Shown piece by piece: positions 9,009 to 17,107 of a DNA stretch of 64,000 bases; within the stretch, counting starts at the first letter, position 1, and each line of letters starts with the position of its first letter. A program made the position numbers and the translations under genes. Source of the DNA: an uncultured Bacteroidales bacterium (GTDB lineage Bacteria; Bacteroidota; Bacteroidia; Bacteroidales; WCHB1-69); contig OMYJ01000004.1 of NCBI GenBank assembly GCA_900315245.1, positions 112,059 through 176,058 on the forward strand, written 5' to 3'. The notes under the pieces were generated by a model, which did no database searches, was not told the origin of the DNA, and saw nothing but the letters and a program-made list of their open reading frames with translations.

Positions 9009-9150
9009 AGTTCGAAACCTGGAAAATTTCAAATGCAATGCCAAGAGGAAGCCGAAGATGCTTGCGGTTTATAGCCGTGAGCTTCCTTTGTTTGGCATTG
9101 CAGGTTTTCCAGGACCTCGAACTCGAAACAATGAAGTTCGCGGTTTTTTT
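9009..9150 (+). ncRNA. 6S-like regulatory RNA (long irregular hairpin)
   Basis: The 115-base stretch 9009-9123 folds on itself almost completely. Paired arms are 9009-9015 with 9117-9123, CCTGGAAAA (9018-9026) with 9105-9113, TGCAATGCCAA (9034-9044) with 9092-9102, and GGAAGC (9047-9052) with 9081-9086. An asymmetric internal loop (9027-9033 against 9103-9104) and a terminal stem-loop complete it. A promoter box lies just before it and a terminator just after. This rod-like shape with an internal bubble is that of 6S RNA, which binds RNA polymerase; a Bacteroidales form is known. No ORF of protein character covers it. The assignment rests on structure only. Confidence 0.6.
9118..9150 (+). terminator. 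Intrinsic terminator of the 6S-like RNA
   Basis: CGAACT (9118-9123) pairs with AGTTCG (9135-9140), followed by CGG and seven T (9144-9150). The left arm is also the 3' end of the closing stem of the hairpin, so the two folds are mutually exclusive. Confidence 0.55.
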
Positions 9151-9225
9151 ATGCCGTTTTCAGAAAGGGAAAACCGACTGGAAAAAGAACCAAAAAAGAA
9201 CCTAACTGCGTGAGGGAAAGCGATG

Positions 9226-9233
9226 TACTTTTG
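9226..9233 (+). promoter_or_regulatory. -7 box for the TerB-like/SPFH gene run
   Basis: TACTTTTG lies 51 bases before the ATG at 9285. It follows a region with repeated AAAGAACC motifs (also present at about 8950-8970), which flank the 6S-like RNA on both sides. Confidence 0.5.
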
Positions 9234-9284
9234 CGGGTTGGAAAAATTATTAGCTTAGACATAAATAATTAAAGACTTAACGAT

Positions 9285-10244
9285 ATGTACAACGAAGAAT
9301 TAGAAAACCTAATTGATGCCGCCTTGGCGGATGGTGAGCTTACCGAAAAAGAGAAGCAAATTCTCTTCAAAAAAGCGCAAAGTTATGGAATTGACCTTGA
9401 TGAGTTTGAGATGGTGTTGAATGCCAGACTGGTAAAACTTAAAAAAAAATTGAATACAGAACCAGTTGCCCCTAAGTCCAGCAAGTTAGGTGATGTGAAA
9501 AAATGTCCTGCATGTGGAGCTATCGTTGGCGCGTTTAAAACAACATGTCCAGAATGTGACTATGAATTTAGGGATGTTGAAGTAAATAGGTCTATCACAG
9601 AGTTGACGAATCGCATAAATGCGGTTTATGAAGAATGTGATTTAAAAGAAAAGAATGGTGGTTATAAAATCAAGGGGTTGGAGCGTATTAGAGATACCTC
9701 ATCCGAATCAGAAAGAAAAGAAGCTGACATAGCAAAAAAACTAAACAATGTGATTTCCAATTTTCCTGTGCCCAATAGTAGGGAGGATATTATCGAACTA
9801 CTTCAATTTATTCAGCCAAAAGTTCAAGTTGGATTTTCTTCTGACAAGAATGCTGCTGCATGGCGATATAAATATATTGAAATTATCAATCGTGCTAAAA
9901 TATCCTATGCGAAAGACACAAATATGATGTCTCAGATAGCATATTATGAAGAAGCATCTAAGCAATCGATATTTTCAAAACTCGTGACCAAGTTCAATTC
10001 TTTATCAAGCCAAGGGAAAATGCTAATGATAGGAATACCTTTGTTTATCTTTCTGATGATTATTGTGGGGATTATGGCTGCGTTGGAGGACAAGAAGCCT
10101 AAAAGAGATGAATCGCAAATAAATGTTGAAACAACGGATTCCATACCACAAGACACTATTCATTTGTCTGATGCCATTGATGAAGTCTCTAATACCATCA
10201 AGGAGTCAATTGACGAAGCAAAAAGCAAAATAATAATAAAATAA
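9285..10244 (+). CDS. TerB-like/zinc-ribbon membrane protein
   Basis: The protein has 319 residues. Residues 1-55 are acidic and helical (ALADGELTEKEKQILFKKA), resembling the TerB/short-SHOCT type of module found at N-termini of membrane-associated bacterial proteins. A zinc ribbon follows with Cys74, Cys77, Cys88 and Cys91 (CPACG, CPECD). The middle is coiled and charged. One membrane span lies near 245-268, with a short polar tail outside. It is the first gene of a same-strand run, only 2 bases before the SPFH gene, so the two are almost certainly co-expressed. The exact function is unknown; a membrane scaffold or sensor of metal or redox state is a guess from the domains. Confidence 0.7.
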   Translation: MYNEELENLIDAALADGELTEKEKQILFKKAQSYGIDLDEFEMVLNARLVKLKKKLNTEPVAPKSSKLGDVKKCPACGAIVGAFKTTCPECDYEFRDVEVNRSITELTNRINAVYEECDLKEKNGGYKIKGLERIRDTSSESERKEADIAKKLNNVISNFPVPNSREDIIELLQFIQPKVQVGFSSDKNAAAWRYKYIEIINRAKISYAKDTNMMSQIAYYEEASKQSIFSKLVTKFNSLSSQGKMLMIGIPLFIFLMIIVGIMAALEDKKPKRDESQINVETTDSIPQDTIHLSDAIDEVSNTIKESIDEAKSKIIIK

Positions 10245-10246
10245 TT

Positions 10247-11641
10247 ATGGGATTGTTCAGCAACAAAAAAGAGGGCGGATTGATGGATGTCATCCGCTGC
10301 GACGAACAAGAGTATTTGATTTGGAAATGGCGTCCTGTAGGACAGGATGTTAACAGCACCAAGAAAGAAAATTCCATCCGCTATGGGAGCAGCCTGCGTG
10401 TAAAAGACGGGGAAGTGGCCGTTTTTGTGTATAAGCAAAACAACGGCACGATGGAGGATTTCGTCGTAGGACCGTACGACGACACAATAAAAACAGCCAA
10501 CTTTCCTGTGCTAACCAGTATTGTGGGACTGGCTTTTGGAGGTGCCTCGCCGTTCCAAGCCGAAGTTTATTACATCAACCTTTCAGGCGTTGTACAAATA
10601 AAATTCGGAGTACCCTACTTCGATGTGTTTGATCCTCGTTTTTTGGATTATGCCGTGCCCATGTCCGTCCGTGGCACTATTACATTCAACATCACGGACT
10701 ACAAGACTTTTATCAAGCTTCATCGTTTGATTAACTTTGAATTGGAGGAATTCAAGCAGCAGATAAAAGACGCGGTAATCAAATACGTGAAGGGCGTAGT
10801 GACTAACATCCCACAAGACAATGGCATTCCAGTGTTGCAGATGGAAAGAAAAATATTGGAAGTCAACGACATAGTGACTCAACACCTGAAATCTCGTTTG
10901 GAAACGGATTTTGGCGTTAACATGAAGGCCATTGATATAGCCAATATAGAGCCAGACAAAGAAAGCGAAGGTTACCAGGAGCTTCGCAAAGTGACTGCCG
11001 CACAACAGACCAAGACTATCGAAATGCAGACGGAGGTCAATTTGAAAAATTTGCAGGATACCCAGCGCATCAACGCTCAGAACATGGAAGAAACTTTGCG
11101 CATCCAACGCGAAGAAGCTCAGCGGGCACAGAAACTGCAGTCCGAAACAGCCTTCATTGGTGCTCACTCCATCAACCAGCAAACCGAGGTGCTCAAACAG
11201 GCGGCTGGCAGTCTTGGACAGATGGGCACAATGGATTTGGGTGGCGGCAGCAACGGAGGTGGTGGCATGAACCCTGCTGCCATGATGACGGGCATGGCTA
11301 TGGGTGGTGCCATGGGCGGACAGATAGCCGGCATGATGAACAATATGGGTCAGCAGATGCAGCAAGCCATGCAGCAGCAATCGCCACAACAACAAATGAC
11401 CCCACCGCCGATGCCAGGTGCGGCTAATATATTTTATATGGTATCAGTCAACGGTCAGCAGTTCGGTCCGTTCAATATGCAGCAGCTGCAACAGATGGTG
11501 CAGAACGGGCAGTTGACCGCCCAAACCTACGTGTGGAAACAGGGGATGGCCAACTGGGAGTTGGCCGGCAATGTGCAAGAATTGGCATCACTGTTCGGTG
11601 CCGTTCCGCCGCCAATGCCACCAGCACCACCAATGCCGTAA
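10247..11641 (+). CDS. SPFH-domain protein with C-terminal GYF_2 domain
   Basis: The protein has 464 residues. The N-terminal ~240 residues form an SPFH-type domain of the kind annotated as virion-core-like or YdjI-like: RVKDGEVAVFVYKQN, GVPYFDVFDPRF, and a coiled stretch rich in Gln and Glu (about 245-310). A Gly/Met/Gln-rich low-complexity region (about 325-390) leads to a GYF_2 domain (about 392-450) with FGPFNMQQLQQM and YVWKQGMANWELA. It ends in a proline repeat (PPPMPPAPPMP). SPFH proteins form membrane-associated oligomers. GYF domains bind proline-rich peptides, so its own tail or the GYF protein at 13119 could mediate assembly (inference). Confidence 0.85.
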   Translation: MGLFSNKKEGGLMDVIRCDEQEYLIWKWRPVGQDVNSTKKENSIRYGSSLRVKDGEVAVFVYKQNNGTMEDFVVGPYDDTIKTANFPVLTSIVGLAFGGASPFQAEVYYINLSGVVQIKFGVPYFDVFDPRFLDYAVPMSVRGTITFNITDYKTFIKLHRLINFELEEFKQQIKDAVIKYVKGVVTNIPQDNGIPVLQMERKILEVNDIVTQHLKSRLETDFGVNMKAIDIANIEPDKESEGYQELRKVTAAQQTKTIEMQTEVNLKNLQDTQRINAQNMEETLRIQREEAQRAQKLQSETAFIGAHSINQQTEVLKQAAGSLGQMGTMDLGGGSNGGGGMNPAAMMTGMAMGGAMGGQIAGMMNNMGQQMQQAMQQQSPQQQMTPPPMPGAANIFYMVSVNGQQFGPFNMQQLQQMVQNGQLTAQTYVWKQGMANWELAGNVQELASLFGAVPPPMPPAPPMP

Positions 11642-11696
11642 AACAAATGTAAAAATCGAATAAGTAGTTAAAGAATAACATATAAATTAATTCATT

Positions 11697-12086
11697 ATGG
11701 AAAAAACAATAATTGAGAGATTTTTAAAAGACAATGAAGATGATTTCAAAGAAAAGCATTTGGAAGAAATCAAGTTTTTGTTAGAACAAGCCGATGAATC
11801 TGTTATTGATGAAATTGAGGACAAAACGCGAGATGCTCATCTCTGGGGATGGTTGCATTGGATCGCCGGTGAGTTTGGAATAGACAGATTTGTATTAGGA
11901 AAGCCCGTGACAGGAGTTTTAAAACTTCTATGGTTCGTGGTTTTTGGTATTTTAGGATATACTGTATCACCATATCTGTGGGGCGTGCAATTCTTGTGGT
12001 GGCTGATTGATGAGTTCACCATAACTTCCCGTGTAAAGAAATACAATTACAATAAAGCAAAGAAGATTTTGGGAAAAGAAATCTAA
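11697..12086 (+). CDS. TM2-domain membrane protein
   Basis: The protein has 129 residues. The N-terminal 45 residues are acidic and helical. They are followed by a TM2-like pair of hydrophobic helices joined by a short turn: GVLKLLWFVVFGILGY and YLWGVQFLWWLID. A basic tail (RVKKYNYNKAKKI) follows. TM2 proteins are small inner-membrane proteins of unclear function that often accompany SPFH, TerB or zinc-ribbon proteins, as here. The gene is 55 bases after the SPFH gene on the same strand. A repeat element (12096-12130) lies directly behind the stop codon. Confidence 0.75.
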   Translation: MEKTIIERFLKDNEDDFKEKHLEEIKFLLEQADESVIDEIEDKTRDAHLWGWLHWIAGEFGIDRFVLGKPVTGVLKLLWFVVFGILGYTVSPYLWGVQFLWWLIDEFTITSRVKKYNYNKAKKILGKEI

Positions 12087-12095
12087 ATTTTTAAA

Positions 12096-12130
12096 CGGAG
12101 GATGCCGAAAATCCACACAATAGAGTAGGT
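12096..12130 (+). repeat. Post-stop element, copy A
   Basis: This sequence starts ACGGAGGATGCCGAAAATCC and ends AGAGTAGGT, 9 bases after the TM2 stop codon. It shares GCCGA, an A-rich middle and a GAGTAGG end with the elements at 12658, 13825 and 16916. Function unknown. Confidence 0.55.
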
Positions 12131-12151
12131 GTAAAATTTAAAATTTTGTTT

Positions 12152-12643
12152 ATGAAGAAATTTAAATTATTAATCATGCTTATGTTGCCGACATTCGTTA
12201 TAGTTTCATGTGGCAACAACAACTCGTCAACGGGGCAAGACACCGACAAGCAATTGGTTGAAGAACAAGAAGACAAGTCACTTTCAGACATGGCATCGGA
12301 AATGAAAAGCACTATAGGCGATTCTTTCTCAGAAGTAACAGAAGATATAGATATTGATGATGACGATGACGAATTTGGTGATAACATTTCAACAAAATCA
12401 ACCAACGATTGGGACAAAGTTCTTGATGACTATGAAAGTTTGGTTGACTCATACGCAAAGTTAGCTAAAAAGTCCAAAGAAGGGGATATGTCAGCCATCT
12501 CTGAATATCCAAACATACTAGAAAAAGCACAGAGTATGTCAAGTCAACTGGAAAATGCCAAAGACGAGTTGTCTCTCAAACAAGCGGCTCGATACGCGAA
12601 AATTTCCGCAAAAATGGCAAAGGTCTCGTTGTCAATGATGTAA
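12152..12643 (+). CDS. Lipoprotein of unknown function
   Basis: The ATG at 12152 gives 163 residues; an in-frame TTG two codons upstream is a weaker alternative. The N-terminus is a lipoprotein signal (MKKFKLLIMLMLPTFVIVSC) with the lipid-bearing Cys at position 20. A short Asn/Ser linker and an acidic region with a run of Asp (DIDIDDDDDEFGD) follow. The C-terminal ~70 residues are helical (DDYESLVDSYAKLAKKS) and resemble small Bacteroidota lipoproteins with a similar helical end. It is likely anchored in the inner or outer membrane facing the periplasm. It sits inside the SPFH/TM2 gene run. Confidence 0.7.
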   Translation: MKKFKLLIMLMLPTFVIVSCGNNNSSTGQDTDKQLVEEQEDKSLSDMASEMKSTIGDSFSEVTEDIDIDDDDDEFGDNISTKSTNDWDKVLDDYESLVDSYAKLAKKSKEGDMSAISEYPNILEKAQSMSSQLENAKDELSLKQAARYAKISAKMAKVSLSMM

Positions 12644-12657
12644 TGTATATAGATCTC

Positions 12658-12693
12658 ACGAGGACGAAGCCGAAAATCCTAAAAAAGAGTAGG
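12658..12693 (+). repeat. Post-stop element, copy B
   Basis: ACGAGGACGAAGCCGAAAAT opens the element and AAAGAGTAGG closes it. It lies 15 bases after the stop codon of the lipoprotein gene and 25 bases before the next ATG. It is most similar to copy A. Confidence 0.55.
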
Positions 12694-12717
12694 CAAAATA
12701 AGTTAAATTTTAATATC

Positions 12718-13053
12718 ATGTCAAAAAAAACTAGAGTTTACAATGAAGGCCAATATGCCTTAAAGCCGTGGATGGCAAATGTAATTATGGGTGTTTTAGA
12801 ATTAGCAATATCAATTTTTTGGGCTATTTCAGTATTTAAAATTGTATTTAATTCAAGTAGTCTTGAGGAGGCGGATATCGCTATTTCTATTCTGTTAATT
12901 GTATGTTATTTGGTTTGGAATATATTAGTGTGGACAATAAAACCCTTAAGGACAAGATTTAATTGGAAAGAAGCCAAAATTAACGTTTTCCTCATTATAG
13001 CCACAATCGTTGATATTATATATACACTAATTATTGCCGCTAATGGTTTCTAA
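12718..13053 (+). CDS. Small membrane protein with about three spans
   Basis: The ATG at 12718 gives 111 residues; an upstream in-frame start would run through the post-stop element and is unlikely. Hydrophobic segments are WMANVIMGVLELAISIFWAI, IAISILLIVCYLVWNILVW and INVFLIIATIVDIIYTLIIA. The protein is otherwise short and basic. I recognise no family. It is AT-rich like the surrounding genes. It ends shortly before a strong hairpin, suggesting that the first transcript of the run can end here. Confidence 0.65.
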   Translation: MSKKTRVYNEGQYALKPWMANVIMGVLELAISIFWAISVFKIVFNSSSLEEADIAISILLIVCYLVWNILVWTIKPLRTRFNWKEAKINVFLIIATIVDIIYTLIIAANGF

Positions 13054-13060
13054 TAAAATT

Positions 13061-13108
13061 ATAGAGTCTACCTGCAATAATAATTTTGCAGGTGGACTCT
13101 ATCTTTTA
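13061..13108 (+). terminator. Intrinsic terminator hairpin within the gene run
   Basis: ATAGAGTCTACCTGCAA (13061-13077) pairs with TTGCAGGTGGACTCTAT (13086-13102) with one mismatch, followed by CTTTTAATTTT. The 16-pair stem is the strongest hairpin in the cluster and separates the upstream genes from the GYF gene. Confidence 0.7.
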
Positions 13109-13118
13109 ATTTTGTAAT

Positions 13119-13463
13119 ATGGAAAACAGTTTTTTTTCAATTGACAGACTTATTGAATTTGGTATGGGCATAGCCGTTGCTCAGCAAATGGTTCGCATGA
13201 TGAACGAGACTATGCAGAATATGTATGTTCCGGGGACAATGAACCCCATGCAGCCATCTCCGTCCAACATCTATTATGTAATATTGGACGGACAGCAATC
13301 TGGACCCTATTCGGAAGGCGAGCTAGCCAGACTGATCGGACAAAAGAAAATAACCAAAGACACTTACATTTGGAAGCCTGGCATGACAGACTGGCAGACC
13401 GCTGAAAGGCTCCCCGATGTATTGCGTTTGGTGGCTTTAACCCCCGTTCCGTTCAATAAATAA
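13119..13463 (+). CDS. GYF_2-domain protein
   Basis: The protein has 114 residues. The first 45 residues contain a Met-rich, amphipathic stretch (AVAQQMVRMMNETMQNM). Residues about 50-108 form a GYF_2 domain: YYVILDGQQSGPYSEGELAR, then TYIWKPGMTDWQTAERLPD. The domain closely resembles the C-terminal domain of the SPFH protein at 10247-11641 (YVWKQGMANW there). It probably binds Pro-rich or membrane-protein tails. Its stop codon overlaps the next start by one base (TAATG), so translation is coupled to the membrane protein behind it. Confidence 0.75.
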   Translation: MENSFFSIDRLIEFGMGIAVAQQMVRMMNETMQNMYVPGTMNPMQPSPSNIYYVILDGQQSGPYSEGELARLIGQKKITKDTYIWKPGMTDWQTAERLPDVLRLVALTPVPFNK

Positions 13464-13819
13464 TGAAGGCTATGAAAGTGAATGCACCCTACAGTATCAT
13501 TGCAGTTGCTATTGCGGCTTTGATTGCCTACGGCGTCTATTCCTTTAGCCGTAGTGAGAACGAAGTGCTTTTGGCTATTGGCAGTTTCTTGTTTGTCGGC
13601 TTCCCGTTGTTCTTGGCAATGGGAATAAGCAGTCCTGCCAAACGAAGTTCCGCCAATATAAAAGTACTGGCATTGGTTTTCTTTCTTATTGCGCTGGCAG
13701 TCAACATTTTGTTTGCTTGCCTGTCGCACTTTTCGACACCCTTATACATCATTATCAACGGCATCACCGTTTTGGTGTTCTTCCTGATTTATCATAGTAT
13801 CCATTCTACAAAACAATAA
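13463..13819 (+). CDS. Small integral membrane protein
   Basis: The protein has 118 residues and four hydrophobic segments: SIIAVAIAALIAYGVYSF, VLLAIGSFLFVGFPLFLAMG, VLALVFFLIALAVNILFACL and LYIIINGITVLVFFLIYHSI. There is little soluble sequence. The family is not recognised. Its start overlaps the stop of the GYF gene, so the two proteins are likely made in similar amounts and may act together. A post-stop element (13825-13857) follows 5 bases behind its stop codon. Confidence 0.65.
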   Translation: MKAMKVNAPYSIIAVAIAALIAYGVYSFSRSENEVLLAIGSFLFVGFPLFLAMGISSPAKRSSANIKVLALVFFLIALAVNILFACLSHFSTPLYIIINGITVLVFFLIYHSIHSTKQ

Positions 13820-13824
13820 TGATA

Positions 13825-13857
13825 ACGAGAAAGCCGATTCGCGTGAAAGGAGGTAGG
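13825..13857 (+). repeat. Post-stop element, copy C
   Basis: It opens ACGAGAAAGCCGATTCGCG and closes GAAAGGAGGTAGG. It is almost the same as copy D at 16916-16947. It contains a perfect Shine-Dalgarno-like AAAGGAGGT, but the next ATG is about 24 bases further on. Confidence 0.6.
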
Positions 13858-13877
13858 CGGTACATAAAAAAAGAGTT

Positions 13878-16800
13878 ATGAAACAAATCATCGTCTCGTT
13901 GTTATATCTACTGACAACATTTTGCTTAGTGGCACAAAATTCATCAATAAACCTTTGTCCCACTTCGGTAACAGACTTTGATGGGAATAAATATAACGTT
14001 GTTAAATTGGGTGGGCGGTGCTGGATGAAAGAGAATCTGAGAACCACCCATTATTCAGATGGTGCCGAAGCGACAAGCTATCATGTGAACTACAACAAGG
14101 ACAACGATGTGACATACGGACTGTTGTATAGTTGGAATGCCGCGAAAGGCTTCGAACGAGGCAAACAAGGTGTCTGTCCTGACGGATGGTACTTGCCCAG
14201 CGATTGGGAGTGGCAGCAAATGGAGATAGAAGCAGGGCTTGACAAGAATTTGGCAAATACCATGAACGGTCGAGGCGATTTTTCCGCTAATCTGTGTGGT
14301 AATAGAGGTTGGGAAACTTCTACCCAATATTATACAAGAGCTCCCGGAAATGTTAACAATATTAAACCAACAACAGGTTTTTCCGCTCTTCCTGCAGGTG
14401 ATGGAGATAATTATTTGTTTGGAGAAAGTTTAACATTTTCTCGCTATGCAAACTTTTGGACAGGAACAGAGTATGATAAAAATAATGCCCTTTATCGTCA
14501 ATTATATTATTATAGTCCAATGGTTTATCGAAAGAAAGCGAAAAAAGATCGTCATTTTTCTGTGAGATGTGTCAGCATGTTCGAAGATGAGGAAGAAATA
14601 GCATATAATTCAACAAATGAAAAATCCTCTTCAGAATCAGATCATTTGCCATCCGAAGACGAGACAAGTGAAGAGGAACCTGTTTTTGAAAAAGCCAACA
14701 CAAGTGACACATTGGCTGTGTATGACAACGGATATGTATTGCACAAATTGTGGACTTCAACTGTCAATAAAAATGTCGTCTCGGTTGTGATGAGCGAACC
14801 TGGCGAAGGAGTGTATCGGGGATTTTTGTATTTGAGAAACATAGAGAAGCCAACAGACATACTAAATTCGCGTTCTATTGACTGCCAACATCTTGCGGGA
14901 GGTTATGAAAGATATGATGAAGAATATGGTGACTATATGGAAAGGATTGTGTATTGCAGTATGAGCGATTGGGGAACCATAGCAAAGACCTGGGAGTGTC
15001 CTAAATGGCGAAAGATCACCGATGAGGAAGAAAAATACGATAAAAGATTATACATGGTCCAACAAATGCAAGGCATTGCCTATTATTATAAAACCAGCTT
15101 CACATTTTTCAAAGACGGCACCGGATACCAAACCTTTACAGTTGCTCCCGAACTCATCGCGCCACAAATAAATACTGGTTATAGCAATGGAATGACTGGA
15201 CTTAACAGAAGGACTGGATCCAGCATTCGTGGGGGGTATAAATTCACAATCGATGGAACCGCCAAAACCAAATTCAAATGGGAGATAAATAAAGACCACT
15301 ATTTGTTGGCGATAACATACGATTCTGAACCTTCTGTCACCACTTCCGCCGCCATGACAGACAAATTTGAAAATGTCTATCCCGCGAACCGTGCGCAGCA
15401 CATTGCACAGTCAAAAAAAGATTTGGCAACCAATCCTGAAGTGAAAGAATGGAAGCAGAAAGTGGCACAGGGACTAAAAATACTAGCACAACAAGGAGGA
15501 GCAAGACTGTATGAAATACAATTTATTTCCAATCACACATTGAGGCTTTTGCCGATGTGGGTGGAAGATGAGGAAATCGTTCCTGGTGAAACTTGGACTG
15601 ACTTCTTCTCGAAAGATGCGGAAAACTTCTTTATTCCCACTGATGCGGAATTCATGAAGCTGCTTGATCCGAATTCTTTAGTGCAATATGAAACAGCAGA
15701 ACAAAAGTCCGCTCGACTGGCGGAAGAAAAAAGACTTGAAGAGGAGCGTATAGCGGATGAGAAGCGTATGGCCGAGGAGAAGCGACAAGAGGAAATACGT
15801 TTAGCGGAAGAAAAAAAGAGGAGTCAAGAATTACTGTCTGCAGCAACATCAACCTGCACTTCTATATTCGAAAAATTGCAAAGGTGCATTTCCGAAAAAA
15901 CAGGCTATTATGACTTCTCCGCAATGAACGACAGTATATTCAGCCTCTTTGATTTTTCAACATTGTTGTCCGCGGAGGAAGCAACACCAGCAAACAAAGC
16001 TACCGTCTTGCAATACAAACTGTATCCTTGGCTGCCACTATCTAATTTTCACTTGGATTCTGTTGAGGTTGACCCCGCTGGAAATATTTGTGCCTTGAAC
16101 ACACTTAACCGTAAAGAGTCGCCAAAGAATGTGTTTGACACCTATTTGACTTTACGGTTACCGTTTGCAAACAACTCCACCATATTGATTGATTCCATCT
16201 CATATAAAACCCAGCTGTGGCAGGATAATTCAGAAAAAAAATATGATATGAGAGAACAAATGATGATAAAAGACCAACTTCTTCTTGGCAAATACAAAAA
16301 AAATGCGCCATTTGTCGTGAAAGCCTATTTGAATTATCAAAAGAAAAATCAAATTACCATAAAGAAGCACTACCAGCAATCTGATCCGAATATCCGACTA
16401 TTTACCATGTACCAAGACCTATATTTGGCCATTGCAAGTTTGCGTGAGCATTCTATTGAGAAACAGCAATTCATAAGCACTTATGCCGGCAAAGCACATT
16501 CGGATGTTGTGAAAGTAATGGAATCGTTTATGAAGCAAAAACAAAGTGAATTGTTGCCGGAAAAAGAGATTCAAGATTTACTCGGGGTTTTGGGTGTGAT
16601 TTCAGATACGGAAGAAGGATGTTTGGATTTTCTGATGAATAGGAGAATCGTAGAGGAAAACCATCAGCAGATCAGCTCAAAAAAGAAGACGTGCAAATAT
16701 ATCGTTGATGCTTACGAAAAACATTTTAAATCGCTTGATCAATCATGGAATCCCTCTGAAAAAAACGATAAATTGGCAGGAGAAAGGGAATTGCAATGTA

Positions 16801-16916
16801 AGGTTCTGTCACTAATCAATAGCACTAATGCATCAGAGTTGAATGCTAAAGCCAAACAGATGAAGAAAGAAAATATTGAAGTAATGATAGAACGGTTGAA
16901 CTATAATCTTAACTAA
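13878..16916 (+). CDS. Large exported FISUMP/coiled-coil protein
   Basis: The protein has 1012 residues. An N-terminal signal peptide (MKQIIVSLLYLLTTFCLVAQ) is followed by a FISUMP (Fib_succ_major) domain at about 28-235, with the typical WMKENLRTTHYSDG, YGLLYSWNAA and CPDGWYLPSDWEW motifs, ending FSVRCVSMFED. A long middle region of unknown fold follows. A highly charged coiled coil with repeats of EEKRLEEERIADEKR type lies at about 608-650, and a C-terminal helical domain of ~350 residues ends the protein. No membrane span or type IX signal was seen, so it is probably periplasmic or surface-associated. One kinase at 5367-7094 carries a related external domain, which ties the protein to the kinases. 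Confidence 0.75.
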   Translation: MKQIIVSLLYLLTTFCLVAQNSSINLCPTSVTDFDGNKYNVVKLGGRCWMKENLRTTHYSDGAEATSYHVNYNKDNDVTYGLLYSWNAAKGFERGKQGVCPDGWYLPSDWEWQQMEIEAGLDKNLANTMNGRGDFSANLCGNRGWETSTQYYTRAPGNVNNIKPTTGFSALPAGDGDNYLFGESLTFSRYANFWTGTEYDKNNALYRQLYYYSPMVYRKKAKKDRHFSVRCVSMFEDEEEIAYNSTNEKSSSESDHLPSEDETSEEEPVFEKANTSDTLAVYDNGYVLHKLWTSTVNKNVVSVVMSEPGEGVYRGFLYLRNIEKPTDILNSRSIDCQHLAGGYERYDEEYGDYMERIVYCSMSDWGTIAKTWECPKWRKITDEEEKYDKRLYMVQQMQGIAYYYKTSFTFFKDGTGYQTFTVAPELIAPQINTGYSNGMTGLNRRTGSSIRGGYKFTIDGTAKTKFKWEINKDHYLLAITYDSEPSVTTSAAMTDKFENVYPANRAQHIAQSKKDLATNPEVKEWKQKVAQGLKILAQQGGARLYEIQFISNHTLRLLPMWVEDEEIVPGETWTDFFSKDAENFFIPTDAEFMKLLDPNSLVQYETAEQKSARLAEEKRLEEERIADEKRMAEEKRQEEIRLAEEKKRSQELLSAATSTCTSIFEKLQRCISEKTGYYDFSAMNDSIFSLFDFSTLLSAEEATPANKATVLQYKLYPWLPLSNFHLDSVEVDPAGNICALNTLNRKESPKNVFDTYLTLRLPFANNSTILIDSISYKTQLWQDNSEKKYDMREQMMIKDQLLLGKYKKNAPFVVKAYLNYQKKNQITIKKHYQQSDPNIRLFTMYQDLYLAIASLREHSIEKQQFISTYAGKAHSDVVKVMESFMKQKQSELLPEKEIQDLLGVLGVISDTEEGCLDFLMNRRIVEENHQQISSKKKTCKYIVDAYEKHFKSLDQSWNPSEKNDKLAGERELQCKVLSLINSTNASELNAKAKQMKKENIEVMIERLNYNLN

Positions 16917-16947
16917 CGAAAATGCCGATTTGCGCGAAAGGAGGTAG
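16916..16947 (+). repeat. Post-stop element, copy D
   Basis: It starts on the last base of the TAA stop: ACGAAAATGCCGATTTGCGC, then GAAAGGAGGTAG. It differs from copy C by few substitutions. The remaining gap to 17107 is AT-rich and shows nothing else. Confidence 0.6.
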
Positions 16948-17107
16948 TTTGTTTCTTCTAATTTACTGCAAATCAATCGCCTTGTCAAGAAACAAAACAA
17001 AAAATCACCAACGAAATTTGTTGATAACCCAATAAATATAAACACGTTAGGCTAAGATTTTAAATTATATCACAAACTAAAGCATGTTGAAAAAAAGGCG
17101 ATAAGAT

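Noticed and set aside
9001..9213. 69-codon ORF over the 6S-like RNA
   Set aside because: It is crossed by the long hairpin and terminator and has no protein character; the structured RNA explains the region.
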